64,000 nucleotides of DNA from Pluralibacter sp. UBA7423 (GTDB taxonomy: Bacteria > Pseudomonadota > Gammaproteobacteria > Enterobacterales > Enterobacteriaceae), in assembly GCA_002470465.1 (NCBI GenBank), contig DKMD01000038.1, positions 37,683 to 101,682 on the forward strand, in the 5' to 3' direction. Of this stretch, positions 19,469 through 30,614 are shown in pieces; within the stretch, counting starts at the first letter, position 1, and each line of letters opens with the position of its first letter. Made by a program: the position numbers and the translations under genes. The notes under the pieces are model-generated. The model did no database searches, was not told where the DNA came from, and saw only the letters and a program-made list of their open reading frames with translations.

Positions 19469-19855
19469 TTAACCGAAACGGTGTGGGTTATCACGGAAGC
19501 GGGAAAGCCAGTGCGGGGTCAGCGAGTCGTCGTCGTCCTGCTGGGCGATGATGTAACCGTGGGGCAGCGTTCTGTCCAGCACCTCTTTGGCGGCGGCGCT
19601 CTGATCGCTGGATTCAAATTTGATCACTAAGGCATCTTTCTGTGGGGTGATGCTTTTAAAGGGGATACCGTTGGCATCCAGGTGATGCCAGACGGAGAAG
19701 CCGTCCGGCATGCTGACGCTTGCGCTCACCGGGCGAATGGCCAGCGATGATTCCCGCTGTTGCACCGCGCTTCCAAACCAGATGAGGGCGCACAGCATGA
19801 GCAGTGCACCGAAACAGAGGCTGAGCCGGCGCAGGGTGACGTTACGCAATTCCAT
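19469..19855 (-). CDS. mzrA: EnvZ/OmpR modulator MzrA
   Basis: 128 residues with one N-terminal membrane helix (about residues 10-30) and a periplasmic domain, matching MzrA (formerly YqjB). In E. coli it contacts EnvZ and links the CpxA/CpxR and EnvZ/OmpR systems. Its start lies 2 bases past the yqjA stop codon, so the two form an operon. Confidence 0.92.
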   Translation of the reverse strand: MELRNVTLRRLSLCFGALLMLCALIWFGSAVQQRESSLAIRPVSASVSMPDGFSVWHHLDANGIPFKSITPQKDALVIKFESSDQSAAAKEVLDRTLPHGYIIAQQDDDDSLTPHWLSRFRDNPHRFG

Positions 19856-19857
19856 GC

Positions 19858-20520
19858 TTAACTCCGGTTACCGTATTTTTTCTTCCACAGCACGACCAGC
19901 GAACCGATAAGGCCAAATACCAGCAATACCACAGGCAGCAGCATCAGACAGGACATTAACGCATCTTCGTATTTCTGGAATACCGGCGTTTTACCCAGCG
20001 CGTAGCCGAGCGTGGTGAGGATAACCACCCACAGCAGGCCGCTCATCCAGTTAAAGAACTGAAAACGGGTGTTGCTCAGGCCGGACAACCCGGCGATGGT
20101 CGGGAGCAGGGTACGTACGAAAGCGATAAAGCGGCCAACCAGCAGCGCGGATAAACCATGCTTATGGAACAGATGATGCGCGCGCTGGTGGTAATGTGCA
20201 GGCAGATGCGACATCCAGGTTTGTACGAGGCGCGTATTGCCGAGCCAGCGCCCCTGAATGTAGCTGACCCAGGAACCGAGACTTGCGGCAACGGTGAGCA
20301 GCAGCAGCGTCTGTGGGAGGCCCATCACGCCTTTGGCAATCAGTACGCCGACCAGGATCAGCAGGCTGTCGCCGGGCAGAAACGCCGCAGGGAGGATCCC
20401 ATTCTCAAGAAACAGAATCATAAATAATACGAGGTAAAGCATGCCGATGAGGGAAGGATTCGCGAGGGTTTCGAAATCCTGACTCCATAAGGCATCAAGT
20501 AATTGGGTTAACAGTTCCAT
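19858..20520 (-). CDS. yqjA: DedA-family membrane protein YqjA
   Basis: 220 residues, identical in length to E. coli YqjA. The DedA/SNARE-associated core is visible: [16 protein letters not shown], the acidic and basic motif [19 protein letters not shown], and several membrane helices. Family members act as undecaprenyl-phosphate or lipid transporters and support proton-dependent drug and alkaline tolerance. Cpx control is reported in E. coli. It heads the yqjA-mzrA operon. Confidence 0.94.
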   Translation of the reverse strand: MELLTQLLDALWSQDFETLANPSLIGMLYLVLFMILFLENGILPAAFLPGDSLLILVGVLIAKGVMGLPQTLLLLTVAASLGSWVSYIQGRWLGNTRLVQTWMSHLPAHYHQRAHHLFHKHGLSALLVGRFIAFVRTLLPTIAGLSGLSNTRFQFFNWMSGLLWVVILTTLGYALGKTPVFQKYEDALMSCLMLLPVVLLVFGLIGSLVVLWKKKYGNRS

Positions 20521-20799
20521 TCACGATTCCTGGTACATCGATTAATGTCACGCCTGAACGCGTTGTCTGCCGGACGTCAGTTGTTATTGATTGATTATGG
20601 ACGCTGGCGTGGCGTTCCGAACTTATCCATGTTTATACGAAACGGGGCAGCCCGTTTCGCGAACGCCAAATTGCATCTAAGTGTAACAAAGCCTCTGGTT
20701 CTGCGTCACAGAAATTACAGATTGTTGAGCAGTGATTTTGCTTTCTGAAAGAGGGCGAGGCGAGGGATTTTACACAGGCTGACACTATAGTGGCTTAAC
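20521..20799. other. Upstream region of yqjA
   Basis: Non-coding gap between exuR and yqjA on the same strand. A 67-codon plus-strand frame inside it has no recognisable product and no good ribosome site, so I treat it as non-coding. It should hold the yqjA-mzrA promoter. Confidence 0.55.
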
Positions 20800-20826
20800 T
20801 TACCCTCGATAAGGCATCGAGGGTAA
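20800..20826 (-). terminator. Hairpin after exuR
   Basis: TTACCCTCGAT pairs with ATCGAGGGTAA (11 bp, 5-base loop) 9 bases past the exuR stop. It lacks a clear T-run, so it is a weaker terminator or stabiliser. Confidence 0.65.
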
Positions 20827-20834
20827 AGAAACGC

Positions 20835-21611
20835 TTATTTTACGCCGTTAGCGGCTGTATCGAGATGAACGACCGGATTTTCCGCAAACAGATAGCGATC
20901 GGCGTTGAATTCAAAGTCATCGCTGGTTTCGTTAAACAGCATTTGTTTGGTGTTTTCAAGGTGCTGCCACATTGCCAGCTTCGCCGCATGGGGATCTTTA
21001 CGGATCAGCGCTTTCAGGATCTGATCGTGATCGTCGCACCAGTTATCAACGGTTCGAGAGTCGATGTGATCGTGCAGTTTTTTCCAGTACGGGTTGTGTA
21101 CGCGCTGCGTCCACATTTTTTCGACGATGGCCGCAAGCGCGGTATTTTGCGTTGCCATTGCCACCTGCACGTGGAACTGCAAATCCCATTCTGAATCGCG
21201 GAAGCACTTCTCTTTGCGCGCCTTTTCCTGAATCTCCATCAGCTTCATGATGTCCTGCTTGGTGACCTGAGTCGCCGCAAATTCAGCAATGTTGCTTTCA
21301 ATCAGCTGACGAGCCTGAAGCAGCTCAAAGGGGCCATAATTCGCAAACTCAAGGGATTCATCCGGGGTCTGGTAGTGCTTAGCCGTGCTGGAAATAACAT
21401 GAATACCGGAGCCTTTACGCACTTCAACGTAGCCTTCAACCTCCAGCATAATGATGGCTTCACGGACAACCGTACGGCTGACGTTCTTCTCGTCGGCAAT
21501 AAAACGTTCTGCAGGCAGCTTGTCGCCCACAAGATAAACGCCTTGCTCAATGCGATCTTTCAGCTCAGCGGCAAGCTGTTGATATAAACGGCGTGATTCC
21601 GTGATTTCCAT
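20835..21611 (-). CDS. exuR: GntR/FadR-family hexuronate repressor
   Basis: 258 residues from ATG at 21609-21611, exactly the E. coli ExuR length; the 18 in-frame codons upstream are not conserved. An N-terminal GntR helix-turn-helix ([31 protein letters not shown] as a region) is joined to an FCD ligand domain. It represses exuT and uxaCA in the absence of hexuronate. A copy of its presumed operator lies 30 bases upstream of its own start, suggesting autoregulation. Confidence 0.96.
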   Translation of the reverse strand: MEITESRRLYQQLAAELKDRIEQGVYLVGDKLPAERFIADEKNVSRTVVREAIIMLEVEGYVEVRKGSGIHVISSTAKHYQTPDESLEFANYGPFELLQARQLIESNIAEFAATQVTKQDIMKLMEIQEKARKEKCFRDSEWDLQFHVQVAMATQNTALAAIVEKMWTQRVHNPYWKKLHDHIDSRTVDNWCDDHDQILKALIRKDPHAAKLAMWQHLENTKQMLFNETSDDFEFNADRYLFAENPVVHLDTAANGVK

Positions 21612-21640
21612 ATTCGCTCCAGGCAGGGTACAGCATAATG

Positions 21641-21658
21641 AATTTGTTATACCACTTT
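21641..21658 (-). promoter_or_regulatory. ExuR operator before exuR
   Basis: On the minus strand the 18-mer AAAGTGGTATAACAAATT. It matches the exuT-side copy at 15 of 18 positions and resembles the ExuR/UxuR TTGGTATACCAA-type palindrome. Confidence 0.75.
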
Positions 21659-21684
21659 TACCCAATCCTCACCACCCTGAACCA

Positions 21685-21711
21685 GCAAAAAGCCGCTCGG
21701 TGAGCGGCTTT
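21685..21711 (-). terminator. Terminator of exuT
   Basis: On the minus strand AAAGCCGCTC and GAGCGGCTTT form a 10-bp stem with a 3-base loop, followed by TTTTGC. It separates exuT from exuR. Confidence 0.9.
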
Positions 21712-21731
21712 AATGTCAGTCGTGATAAGGC

Positions 21732-23027
21732 TTAGCTCTGCGTAACCGGGCCGCCAACGGTCTGGATATTTTCCGCCGCAGGTTTGTTCTGCAGGACGGT
21801 CCAGATCACTACCGCACCTATCAGGTCAAACAGCGCCAGCACCGCGAACAGCGGGCTGAAGCCAAGCGTATCCGCCAGGGCACCAACCACAAGCGCAAAC
21901 AGGGTGCTTGCTGTCCAGGCCGCCATACCGGTCAGGCCGTTTGCCGTTGCCACTTCGTTACGGCCAAACACATCAGAAGAGAGCGTGATCAGCGCACCGG
22001 ACAGAGCCTGGTGAGCGAAGCCGCCGACGCACAGCAGTGCAATCGCTATATACGGGCTGGTGAACAGGCCAATCATGCCCGGGCCAATCATCAGTACCGC
22101 GCCCATGGTCACCACCAGCTTACGGGAGACAATCAGGTTTACGCCAAAGACGCGCTGGAACAGCGGCGGCAGATAGCCGCCAACGACGCAGCCGAGGTCG
22201 GCAAACAGCATTGGCATCCAGGCGAACATCGCGATGTGCTTCAGGTCGAAGCCGTAAACTTTGAACATAAACAGCGGGATCCAGGCGTTGAACGTTCCCC
22301 ATGCCGGTTCTGCCAGGAAGCGCGGCAGCGCAATGCCCCAGAACTGACGGTTGCGGACGATCTGCCAGGCAGACATTTTCTTCGCGTTGTTGGTTTGATG
22401 CTGGGCTTCCTGACCGCCGATGATGTACTCGCGCTCTTCATCGCTTAATTTTTTCTGATCGCGCGGATGCTTATAGAAGATAAGCCAGGCCATTGCCCAG
22501 GCGAAGCTCAGGACGCCGGAAATAATGAACGCCATCTGCCAGCTGTGCATCACAATCGCCCAGACGACCAGCGGCGGAGCAATCATCGCGCCAATCGATG
22601 AGCCCACGTTGAAGTAGCCAACTGCCACGGAACGTTCCTTCGCCGGGAACCACTCGGAGCTCGCTTTCAGACCCGCAGGGATCATCGCGGCTTCCGCAGC
22701 ACCCACAGCACCACGTGCCAGCGCCAGGCCTCCCCAGCTGCCTGCCAGCGCGGTTGCACCGCAGAAACAGGCCCAGAGTACGGCAAACATAGCGTAGCCA
22801 ATTTTGGTGCCGAGCAGGTCGAGTACGTAGCCTGCTACAGGCTGCATCACGGTATAAGCCGCGGAGTAGGCGGCGATAATGTAGGAGTATTGCTGGGTGG
22901 AAATATGCAGTTCTTGCATCAACGTCGGTGCGGCGGCGGCCACGGTGTTACGGGTCAGATAACCCAGCACGGTGCCAAGCGTCACCAGTGCGATCATGTA
23001 CCAACGTAACCCTTTAATTTTACGCAT
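21732..23027 (-). CDS. exuT: Hexuronate (galacturonate/glucuronate) MFS transporter
   Basis: 431 residues with twelve membrane segments. It belongs to the ACS branch of the major facilitator superfamily (start GLRWYMIALVTLGTVLGYLTR; central AEAAMIPAGLKASSEWFPAKER motif). ExuT imports galacturonate and glucuronate with protons. It is divergent from uxaCA, and the 467-base intergenic region carries two ExuR-like operators. Confidence 0.95.
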   Translation of the reverse strand: MRKIKGLRWYMIALVTLGTVLGYLTRNTVAAAAPTLMQELHISTQQYSYIIAAYSAAYTVMQPVAGYVLDLLGTKIGYAMFAVLWACFCGATALAGSWGGLALARGAVGAAEAAMIPAGLKASSEWFPAKERSVAVGYFNVGSSIGAMIAPPLVVWAIVMHSWQMAFIISGVLSFAWAMAWLIFYKHPRDQKKLSDEEREYIIGGQEAQHQTNNAKKMSAWQIVRNRQFWGIALPRFLAEPAWGTFNAWIPLFMFKVYGFDLKHIAMFAWMPMLFADLGCVVGGYLPPLFQRVFGVNLIVSRKLVVTMGAVLMIGPGMIGLFTSPYIAIALLCVGGFAHQALSGALITLSSDVFGRNEVATANGLTGMAAWTASTLFALVVGALADTLGFSPLFAVLALFDLIGAVVIWTVLQNKPAAENIQTVGGPVTQS

Positions 23028-23244
23028 CTAAAACCTCGTCATTTGTTTTATCCGCGCACCGCGCGGTCATCTTCCTGGGAGGAAGGAGGATGTTTAAGTA
23101 ACGGGGGCGTAACAGACAAACTGTAACGGCCCGAACCTTGCCATGAGTAATCCTGCGAATTCGGTATCCGTACCGGGTAATTCCGACGACGCTGTCATCG
23201 GTAATGCATTCCGTCGGCTGATAGGTTGCGACGGGGCAAACGAT

Positions 23245-23262
23245 AACTTGTCATACAACTTT
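23245..23262 (-). promoter_or_regulatory. ExuR operator, exuT side
   Basis: On the minus strand AAAGTTGTATGACAAGTT, an imperfect palindrome about 220 bases upstream of the exuT start codon and about 230 upstream of uxaC. It matches the exuR copy at 15 of 18 positions. Confidence 0.75.
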
Positions 23263-23398
23263 AAAAGGTGAGAACCGTCACAAATGCTGGAATAACCGTA
23301 GGGTCTTTATTGCTGATGAATAAAGCCAGTGTCTGCGCGGCCTGGCACGTTGTTTACTTCTTATTGAGTACTTTTTTTGTCGGTGTTTATTGATCTGA

Positions 23399-24907
<1,509 letters not shown>

Positions 24908-24940
24908 TTCGCTACCGCATCGGCATTAAGGTTGGTTGAT

Positions 24941-26428
24941 ATGCAATACATCAAAATCCATTCGCTGGACAACGTGGTTGTCGCGCTGGCGGATATCGCA
25001 GCGGGACAGGAAGTGACCGTGGAAGGTCAGACGGTACGCCTGCTGGCGGACGTCGTGCGCGGGCACAAGTTTGCCCTGCACGCCATCGCGAAGGGTGAAA
25101 ACGTCATCAAATATGGACTGCCTATTGGTCATGCGCTGACGGACATTGCGCCCGGGGAACATATTCATTCCCACAACACACGAACCAATCTCAGCGATTT
25201 GGATGAGTACAGCTATCAACCGGATCTGCACAGCGAACTCGCTCAGGCAAGCGATCGTGACGTGCAGATCTTCCGCCGGGCGAACGGTGAGGTGGGCGTT
25301 CGCAACGAACTGTGGATCCTGCCGACCGTTGGCTGCGTGAACGGTATCGCGCGTCAGATTCAGAACCGTTTTCTGAAAGAGACAAACAACGCAGAAGGCA
25401 CCGACGGGGTGTTCCTGTTTAGTCACACTTACGGCTGTTCGCAGCTTGGTGACGATCACGTTAACACCCGTACCATGCTGCAGAATATGGTGCGCCACCC
25501 GAACGCCGGGGCAGTGCTGGTGATTGGCCTCGGCTGTGAAAACAACCAGGTCGATGTGTTCCGCGAAACGCTGGGCGAATTTGACGCTGACCGCGTGCAT
25601 TTCATGATTTGCCAGAAGCAGGACGATGAAGTGGAGGCGGGTCTTGAGCTGCTGCATCAGCTGTATGACGTTATGCGCCACGACAAGCGCGAGTCGGGCA
25701 AGCTGAGCGAGCTGAAGTTTGGCCTTGAATGCGGCGGCTCCGATGGGCTGTCCGGCATCACCGCTAACCCGATGCTCGGGCGTTTCTCTGACTACGTGAT
25801 TGGTAACGGCGGCACGACCGTACTGACAGAAGTGCCGGAGATGTTTGGCGCCGAGCAGATCCTGATGAGCCACTGCCGCGACGAAGCGACGTTTGAAAAG
25901 ACCGTCACCATGGTCAACGACTTCAAGCAATACTTTATCGCGCACAATCAGCCGATCTACGAGAACCCTTCGCCGGGCAACAAAGCGGGCGGGATCACCA
26001 CGCTGGAAGAGAAATCCCTGGGCTGTACGCAGAAGGCGGGCTCAAGCCAGGTGGTGGACGTGCTTCGCTACGGAGAACGCCTGAAAACCCACGGGCTGAA
26101 TCTGCTAAGCGCACCGGGTAACGATGCGGTGGCGACCAGCGCACTCGCCGGAGCGGGCTGCCACATGGTGCTGTTCAGCACCGGGCGCGGCACGCCGTAC
26201 GGCGGCTTTGTGCCGACGGTGAAAATCGCCACCAACAGCGAGCTGGCGGCGAAGAAAAAGCACTGGATCGACTTCGATGCGGGGCAGTTGATTCACGGCA
26301 AAGCGATGCCGGAGCTGCTGACGGAGTTCGTGGATGCAATTGTGGAATTTGCTAACGGCAAACAGACCTGCAACGAGAAGAATGATTTCCGCGAGCTGGC
26401 GCTGTTTAAGTCGGGCGTAACGCTCTGA
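24941..26428 (+). CDS. uxaA: Altronate dehydratase
   Basis: 495 residues from ATG 24941, the E. coli length; the in-frame position at 24932 is not conserved. An N-terminal SAF domain (residues about 1-90) is joined to the large UxaA/GarD dehydratase domain, with conserved cysteines in SHTYGCSQLG, GLGCENNQ, LGCTQKAGSS and GAGCHMV. It dehydrates D-altronate to 2-keto-3-deoxygluconate. The middle enzyme, tagaturonate reductase UxaB, is not in the window, as in E. coli. Confidence 0.97.
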   Translation: MQYIKIHSLDNVVVALADIAAGQEVTVEGQTVRLLADVVRGHKFALHAIAKGENVIKYGLPIGHALTDIAPGEHIHSHNTRTNLSDLDEYSYQPDLHSELAQASDRDVQIFRRANGEVGVRNELWILPTVGCVNGIARQIQNRFLKETNNAEGTDGVFLFSHTYGCSQLGDDHVNTRTMLQNMVRHPNAGAVLVIGLGCENNQVDVFRETLGEFDADRVHFMICQKQDDEVEAGLELLHQLYDVMRHDKRESGKLSELKFGLECGGSDGLSGITANPMLGRFSDYVIGNGGTTVLTEVPEMFGAEQILMSHCRDEATFEKTVTMVNDFKQYFIAHNQPIYENPSPGNKAGGITTLEEKSLGCTQKAGSSQVVDVLRYGERLKTHGLNLLSAPGNDAVATSALAGAGCHMVLFSTGRGTPYGGFVPTVKIATNSELAAKKKHWIDFDAGQLIHGKAMPELLTEFVDAIVEFANGKQTCNEKNDFRELALFKSGVTL

Positions 26429-26436
26429 AGATAACG

Positions 26437-26520
26437 TGCCGGATGGGGACGACCCGCCTTATCCGGCCAACAAAATCTTGCCGATCCTGTAGGCCGGATA
26501 AGCGTTATCGCCATCCGGCT
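26437..26520. repeat. REP pair between uxaA and sstT
   Basis: GTGCCGGATGGGGACGACC with GCCTTATCCGGCC, then GTAGGCCGGATAAGCG with GCCATCCGGC. Two inverted REP units lie at the junction of convergent genes. Confidence 0.85.
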
Positions 26521-26526
26521 TTATTT

Positions 26527-27768
26527 TTATCCGCGCAGCGCGTCCTTCGCCAGGCGCTCATCTTCTGCCTGGCAGGCGGCGGCGGTAAACAGCACGTCGG
26601 TGGAGGAGTTCAGCGCGGTTTCGCAGGAGTCCTGCAAGACGCCGATGATAAAGCCGACCGCAACAACCTGCATGGCGACATCGTTTGGAATGCCGAACAT
26701 ATTACAGGCCAGCGGGATCAGCAGCAGTGAACCGCCGGCTACGCCTGATGCGCCACAGGCGCACAGTGATGCCACGACGCTCAGCAGCAGCGCGGTGGGC
26801 AAATCGACCGCAATGCCAAGGGTATTGACCGCCGCCAGCGTCAGCACGGTGATAGTGATTGCCGCGCCCGCCATGTTGATGGTTGCCCCCAGCGGAATCG
26901 ATACGGAATAAGTATCACGGTCGAGATTCAGCTTCTCCGCCAGCGCCATGTTCACCGGAATGTTAGCCGCAGAACTGCGGGTAAAGAAGGCATAAACGCC
27001 GCTTTCGCGCAGGCACATCAGCACCAGCGGATAGGGGTTGCGGCGAATTTTCCAGAACACCAGCAGCGGGTTAATCACCAGCGCGACCAGCAGCATACAG
27101 CCAACCAGTACCACCAGAAGCTGTGCATAACCCCAAAGCGTTTCAAAGCCGGTGGTGGCAAGCGTCGACGAGACCAGGCCGAAAATCCCGATTGGTGCGA
27201 AGCGAATCACCAGTTTCACCATAAAAGTCACGGCATTGGAAACGTCGTTAACCAGGTTTTTCGTTGATTCGTTACCGTGACGCAGCGCGAAGCCAAGGCC
27301 CACGGCCCATACCAGAATACCGATGTAGTTGGCGTGCAGCAGTGCGTCGATTGGATTACTCACCATACTCATCAGCAGGCCACGCAATACTTCGACGATG
27401 CCCGACGGCGGCGTAATATCGCCCGCGCCAGCGCTGAGATGCAGCGTGGAGGGGAACAGGAAGCTGAACAGCACTGCGGTCAGCGCTGCGGAGAAAGTAC
27501 CCAGCAGATAGAGGAACAGAATTGGGCGAATACTGGTTTTCTGGCCGTGCTGGTGGTTTGCGATAGAGGCCATTACCAGCATCAGCACCAGTACCGGGGC
27601 TACGGCTTTCAGGGCACCGACGAACAGCGTACCCAGCAGACCAACGGCTTCTGCTGCTGGCTTTGAGACCCAGGCCAGCAGGATGCCCAGGATCAGGCCG
27701 ACGAGAATTTGTTTAACAAGGCTGCCGCGCGACAGGCGCGTAAACAGACCCGATGATGATTTGGTCAT
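26527..27768 (-). CDS. sstT: Na+-coupled serine/threonine symporter
   Basis: 413 residues of the dicarboxylate/amino acid:cation symporter family, matching E. coli SstT (414) almost throughout. The helical-hairpin motifs [10 protein letters not shown] and [10 protein letters not shown](I)TI are present. It imports serine and threonine with sodium. AAGGAATA precedes the ATG. A CRP-like palindrome lies about 44 bases upstream of the start codon. Confidence 0.96.
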   Translation of the reverse strand: MTKSSSGLFTRLSRGSLVKQILVGLILGILLAWVSKPAAEAVGLLGTLFVGALKAVAPVLVLMLVMASIANHQHGQKTSIRPILFLYLLGTFSAALTAVLFSFLFPSTLHLSAGAGDITPPSGIVEVLRGLLMSMVSNPIDALLHANYIGILVWAVGLGFALRHGNESTKNLVNDVSNAVTFMVKLVIRFAPIGIFGLVSSTLATTGFETLWGYAQLLVVLVGCMLLVALVINPLLVFWKIRRNPYPLVLMCLRESGVYAFFTRSSAANIPVNMALAEKLNLDRDTYSVSIPLGATINMAGAAITITVLTLAAVNTLGIAVDLPTALLLSVVASLCACGASGVAGGSLLLIPLACNMFGIPNDVAMQVVAVGFIIGVLQDSCETALNSSTDVLFTAAACQAEDERLAKDALRG

Positions 27769-27804
27769 GGGTATTCCTTAAGTGAAATTGCGTTCCATCC
27801 CGGA

Positions 27805-27820
27805 TGTGCTCTGAGTCACA
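27805..27820 (-). promoter_or_regulatory. CRP-like site before sstT
   Basis: TGTGC, six bases, TCACA: 9/10 of the CRP consensus. A TATACT box (minus strand, 27857-27862) would place the site downstream of the start, implying repression. If the true promoter is closer to the gene the effect could differ. Confidence 0.55.
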
Positions 27821-27942
27821 TTTATGTCCGGATGTAAGTAAATGTTTGCCTGGTCGAGTATAGGGAAAGTGGTGGGGGAGGGAAGCGTAAAATGCTGGAT
27901 TTTACGTGTTGCGTCATGTTTTTTAACTGTTGTTTTACAATG

Positions 27943-28016
27943 TTGCCGGGTGGCGCTTCGCTTATTCGGCTAACTGGGGGCTTGTAGGCCCGGCAAGCGT
28001 AGCGCCGCCGGGCAAA
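27943..28016. repeat. REP pair between sstT and alx
   Basis: TTGCCGGGTGGCGCTTCGC and its inverted partner GTAGGCCCGGCAAGCG / GCGCCGCCGGGCAA. Confidence 0.85.
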
Positions 28017-28021
28017 GCCAG

Positions 28022-28984
28022 TTAAGCCTGTTTCTTATCCTGCTGGTAATTAACCCATGCATTGATAAGCAGCGTCACAACCAGAATGCCGAACACCACG
28101 CCCAGTGAAATTGCGATAGGGATATGGTAGAAATCGACGATCAGCATCTTGATACCGATAAACACCAGAATCACCGACAGGCCGTATTTGAGCATTGAGA
28201 AGCGTTCTGCCACGCCCGCCAGCAGGAAGTACATGGCACGCAGGCCGAGGATCGCAAACAGGTTCGACGTCAGCACGATGAACGGATCGGTGGTCACCGC
28301 GAAGATAGCCGGAATGCTGTCTACCGCGAAAATCACGTCGCTCAGCTCCACCAGTATCAGCACCAGCAGCAGCGGCGTGGCGTACAGCAGGCCGTTTTGG
28401 CGCACGAAGAAGCGTTCGTTTTCGATTTTATCGGTCATGCGCAGATGCCCGCGGATCCAGCGCACCAGCGGCTTATCGCCGATACCCCCTTCATCTTCTT
28501 TTGCCAGCGCCATCTTCACGCCGGTAAACAGCAGGAACGCGCCGAACACATACAGCAGCCATTCGAACTGGGAAATCAGCCAGCTTCCGGTGAAGATCAT
28601 GATCGTACGCAGCACAATCGCGCCCAGAACGCCGTACACCAGTACCCGACGCTGCAGCGCTGCCGGCACCGCAAAGTAGCTGAACAGCATCAGCCAGACG
28701 AAGACGTTATCTACCGCCAGCGCTTTCTCAATCAGGTAACCCGTGAGGAACGCCATGGCCTGCGGATCGGCAACGGCACGGCCCTGGGTTTGGGCGAGAT
28801 ACCACCAGAAGGCAAGGTTGAAAAGCAGCGATAAAGTGACCCAGACCAGCGACCAGCTTGCCGCCTGCTTCATGGTCATGGTATGCGCGCCGCGCCGTCC
28901 CTGTAACAGCAGATCGATCGCCAGCATAATGACGACCACAACAGCAAATCCGCCCCAAAGTAACGGTGTGCCGACAGTATTCAT
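28022..28984 (-). CDS. alx: TerC-family membrane protein Alx
   Basis: 320 residues from ATG at 28982-28984 (AAGGAAAG upstream), matching E. coli Alx (321). Nine or so membrane helices with acidic membrane residues, for example [14 protein letters not shown] and [15 protein letters not shown], are the TerC signature. Alx is a manganese exporter-like protein induced at high pH and by Mn2+. Expression is governed by the riboswitch leader directly upstream. Confidence 0.96.
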   Translation of the reverse strand: MNTVGTPLLWGGFAVVVVIMLAIDLLLQGRRGAHTMTMKQAASWSLVWVTLSLLFNLAFWWYLAQTQGRAVADPQAMAFLTGYLIEKALAVDNVFVWLMLFSYFAVPAALQRRVLVYGVLGAIVLRTIMIFTGSWLISQFEWLLYVFGAFLLFTGVKMALAKEDEGGIGDKPLVRWIRGHLRMTDKIENERFFVRQNGLLYATPLLLVLILVELSDVIFAVDSIPAIFAVTTDPFIVLTSNLFAILGLRAMYFLLAGVAERFSMLKYGLSVILVFIGIKMLIVDFYHIPIAISLGVVFGILVVTLLINAWVNYQQDKKQA

Positions 28985-29002
28985 AATCTTTCCTTTAAGC
29001 AA

Positions 29003-29187
29003 AAAAAACGGCTAACGTCCAAAAGACGATAGCCGTTATGGGATTTTTTGCCCGGACCTCGCCTTTCGGCAAGGTCTCACTTACAGCAGGAAAGAAATTA
29101 TGCTGCATCTCTTTCCTGTTGCCCGGCGACCGGATGCTTTCGCATCGTCATGACGATCCACCGGCTAACAAGTTACTCCCCTTTGCG
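29003..29187 (-). ncRNA. yybP-ykoY manganese/pH riboswitch (PRE element) of alx
   Basis: On the minus strand the leader carries the aptamer hallmark AAAGGGGAGTAAC (complement at about 29171-29184), the CCGGTCGCCGGGCAAC block, the hairpin ACCTTGCCGAAAGGCGAGGT and an intrinsic terminator hairpin (about 29005-29037, 13 bp with one mismatch, followed by eight T). A TTGACC box (29217-29222) and TATTTT (29194-29199), spaced 17 bases, place the start near 29187. E. coli alx has this leader (SraF), which responds to Mn2+ and to alkaline pH. Confidence 0.9.
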
Positions 29188-29250
29188 TGTGACAAAATAT
29201 TACAGAGCATTGAGGGGGTCAATGCCCTGTAACATCGGTTTTACATTGTT

Positions 29251-30237
29251 TTACGCAGCCGCACCGTCAGCCGGGAAGACTACGCCGGTCTGACGGCGGA
29301 TTTCGGTCGACAGCTTCGCCGTGATGCGGCTGACTTCGAGACCCGGATGGTTCACCTCACCGGCTTCCACCAGGCGGGCGAACGTTTCCGCTTCATACAG
29401 CATGGTGTTGATGTGCTGTGGTTGGGTCAGGTCCTGGGCTTTGCCGCCGCGCGGCACGAAGGACACTTTCTGGCACTCGGAGATTTTCTCGATCACCAGC
29501 GAGCCGTCTTCGCCCTGAATTTCGCTTGGCAGAACGGAATCGCTCACCTTGGAGTGCTGTAGCGTCACGCTGAAATCGCCGTAGTCCAGCACCGCCACGC
29601 CGTGCGCGTCAACGCCGCTTGCCAGCAGCGAAGCTGTAGCCTTCACGCTCTGCGGCTCGCCCCAAAGCGCGACAGCGGAGGCCAGGCAGTAGAAGCCGAT
29701 ATCCATAATCGAACCGTTGGAAAACGCCGGGTTAAAGGTGTTCGGGTTTTCGCCGTCGAGATAGCGCTGATAGCGTGATGAGTACTGGCAGTAGTTGATA
29801 AACGCCTTGCGCAGGTTGCCCACTTTGTCGAGCGACTGCTGCAACGCTATGAAGTTCGGCAGGCTGGCGGTCTTGAATGCTTCAAACAGCACCACCTCGT
29901 TTTCCCGCGCAATCGCGATAGCCTCTTCCGCTTCCTTGATGTTGGAGGCAAAAGGTTTCTCACAGATAACGTGCTTTTTATAGCTCAGGAACAGCTTCGT
30001 CTGCGGGAAGTGCAGGGAGTTTGGGCTGGCAATATATACCGCGTCGATAACGTCGCTTTGCGCCATCTCATCGAGCGAAGTGAAGGTGTGCTCCACCATG
30101 TAATCGCTGGCGAACGCCTGGGCCTGTTCGGCGCTGCGGGAATAAACGGCGGTTAGCTTATAGCTGCCGGTTTCATGGGCGGCATCGACAAACTGGCGGG
30201 TGATCCAGTTGGTACCAATGACTGCGAAACGTATCAT
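29251..30237 (-). CDS. ygjR: Gfo/Idh/MocA-family oxidoreductase YgjR
   Basis: 328 residues from ATG at 30235-30237, giving the E. coli N-terminus MIRFAVIGTNWITRQFVDAA. An N-terminal Rossmann NAD(P)-binding fold is followed by the GFO/IDH C-terminal domain; the ICEKPFASN motif holds the likely catalytic lysine. Substrate unknown. In E. coli ygjQ and ygjP follow on the same side; here the VgrG block occupies the ygjQ position. Confidence 0.93.
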   Translation of the reverse strand: MIRFAVIGTNWITRQFVDAAHETGSYKLTAVYSRSAEQAQAFASDYMVEHTFTSLDEMAQSDVIDAVYIASPNSLHFPQTKLFLSYKKHVICEKPFASNIKEAEEAIAIARENEVVLFEAFKTASLPNFIALQQSLDKVGNLRKAFINYCQYSSRYQRYLDGENPNTFNPAFSNGSIMDIGFYCLASAVALWGEPQSVKATASLLASGVDAHGVAVLDYGDFSVTLQHSKVSDSVLPSEIQGEDGSLVIEKISECQKVSFVPRGGKAQDLTQPQHINTMLYEAETFARLVEAGEVNHPGLEVSRITAKLSTEIRRQTGVVFPADGAAA

Positions 30238-30614
30238 GAGAATCAACGAACTCCGTAAAAGTGACCTTTCGCCACTTTAGCACGGCTAAATGACAAAACC
30301 AGTGCGCGCTCACGCAGAACCCGTCTGAGAGAGCAGCATCAACCGATTTCATTGTGGCATTATTATTCAGCATGCATTTATATATTTATTTTATGAATGA
30401 ATTTCGTTATTGGAATTTGTATTTTGTATATAACCATTGATTTAATTATTTCTATGTTTTCCAAAGGGAATTTGTGGGTTAATATTCGTTCATCTTAAGC
30501 GCTTTTGCTAATTTTAATGCCCTGGTTAATGCTGTTCACTCAATTAAGGGAATCTCTAATTGTATTTTTATATTTGTTTATGTGATGGGCGTTATATAAA
30601 CATGAGGAATTATA
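30238..30614. other. Junction and upstream region of the VgrG cassette
   Basis: The first 70 bases belong to the ygjR promoter side. The 14-bp repeat at 30310-30323 marks the junction. From about 30360 the sequence is strongly AT-rich, unlike both neighbours, and ends in GAGGAA before vgrG. No gene is visible. The AT-rich leader suggests foreign DNA, possibly silenced by H-NS. Confidence 0.6.
30310..30323. repeat. Direct repeat, left boundary of VgrG cassette
   Basis: TCACGCAGAACCCG, repeated exactly and in the same orientation at 36597-36610. The right copy is the 3' end of ygjP, including its stop codon. On the minus strand this left copy also reads ...GSA-stop, so it may be a duplicated remnant of the ygjP end. 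Confidence 0.75.

Noticed and set aside
20545..20748. 67-codon plus-strand frame between yqjA and exuR
   Set aside because: No ribosome site, no recognisable product, overlaps the likely yqjA promoter.
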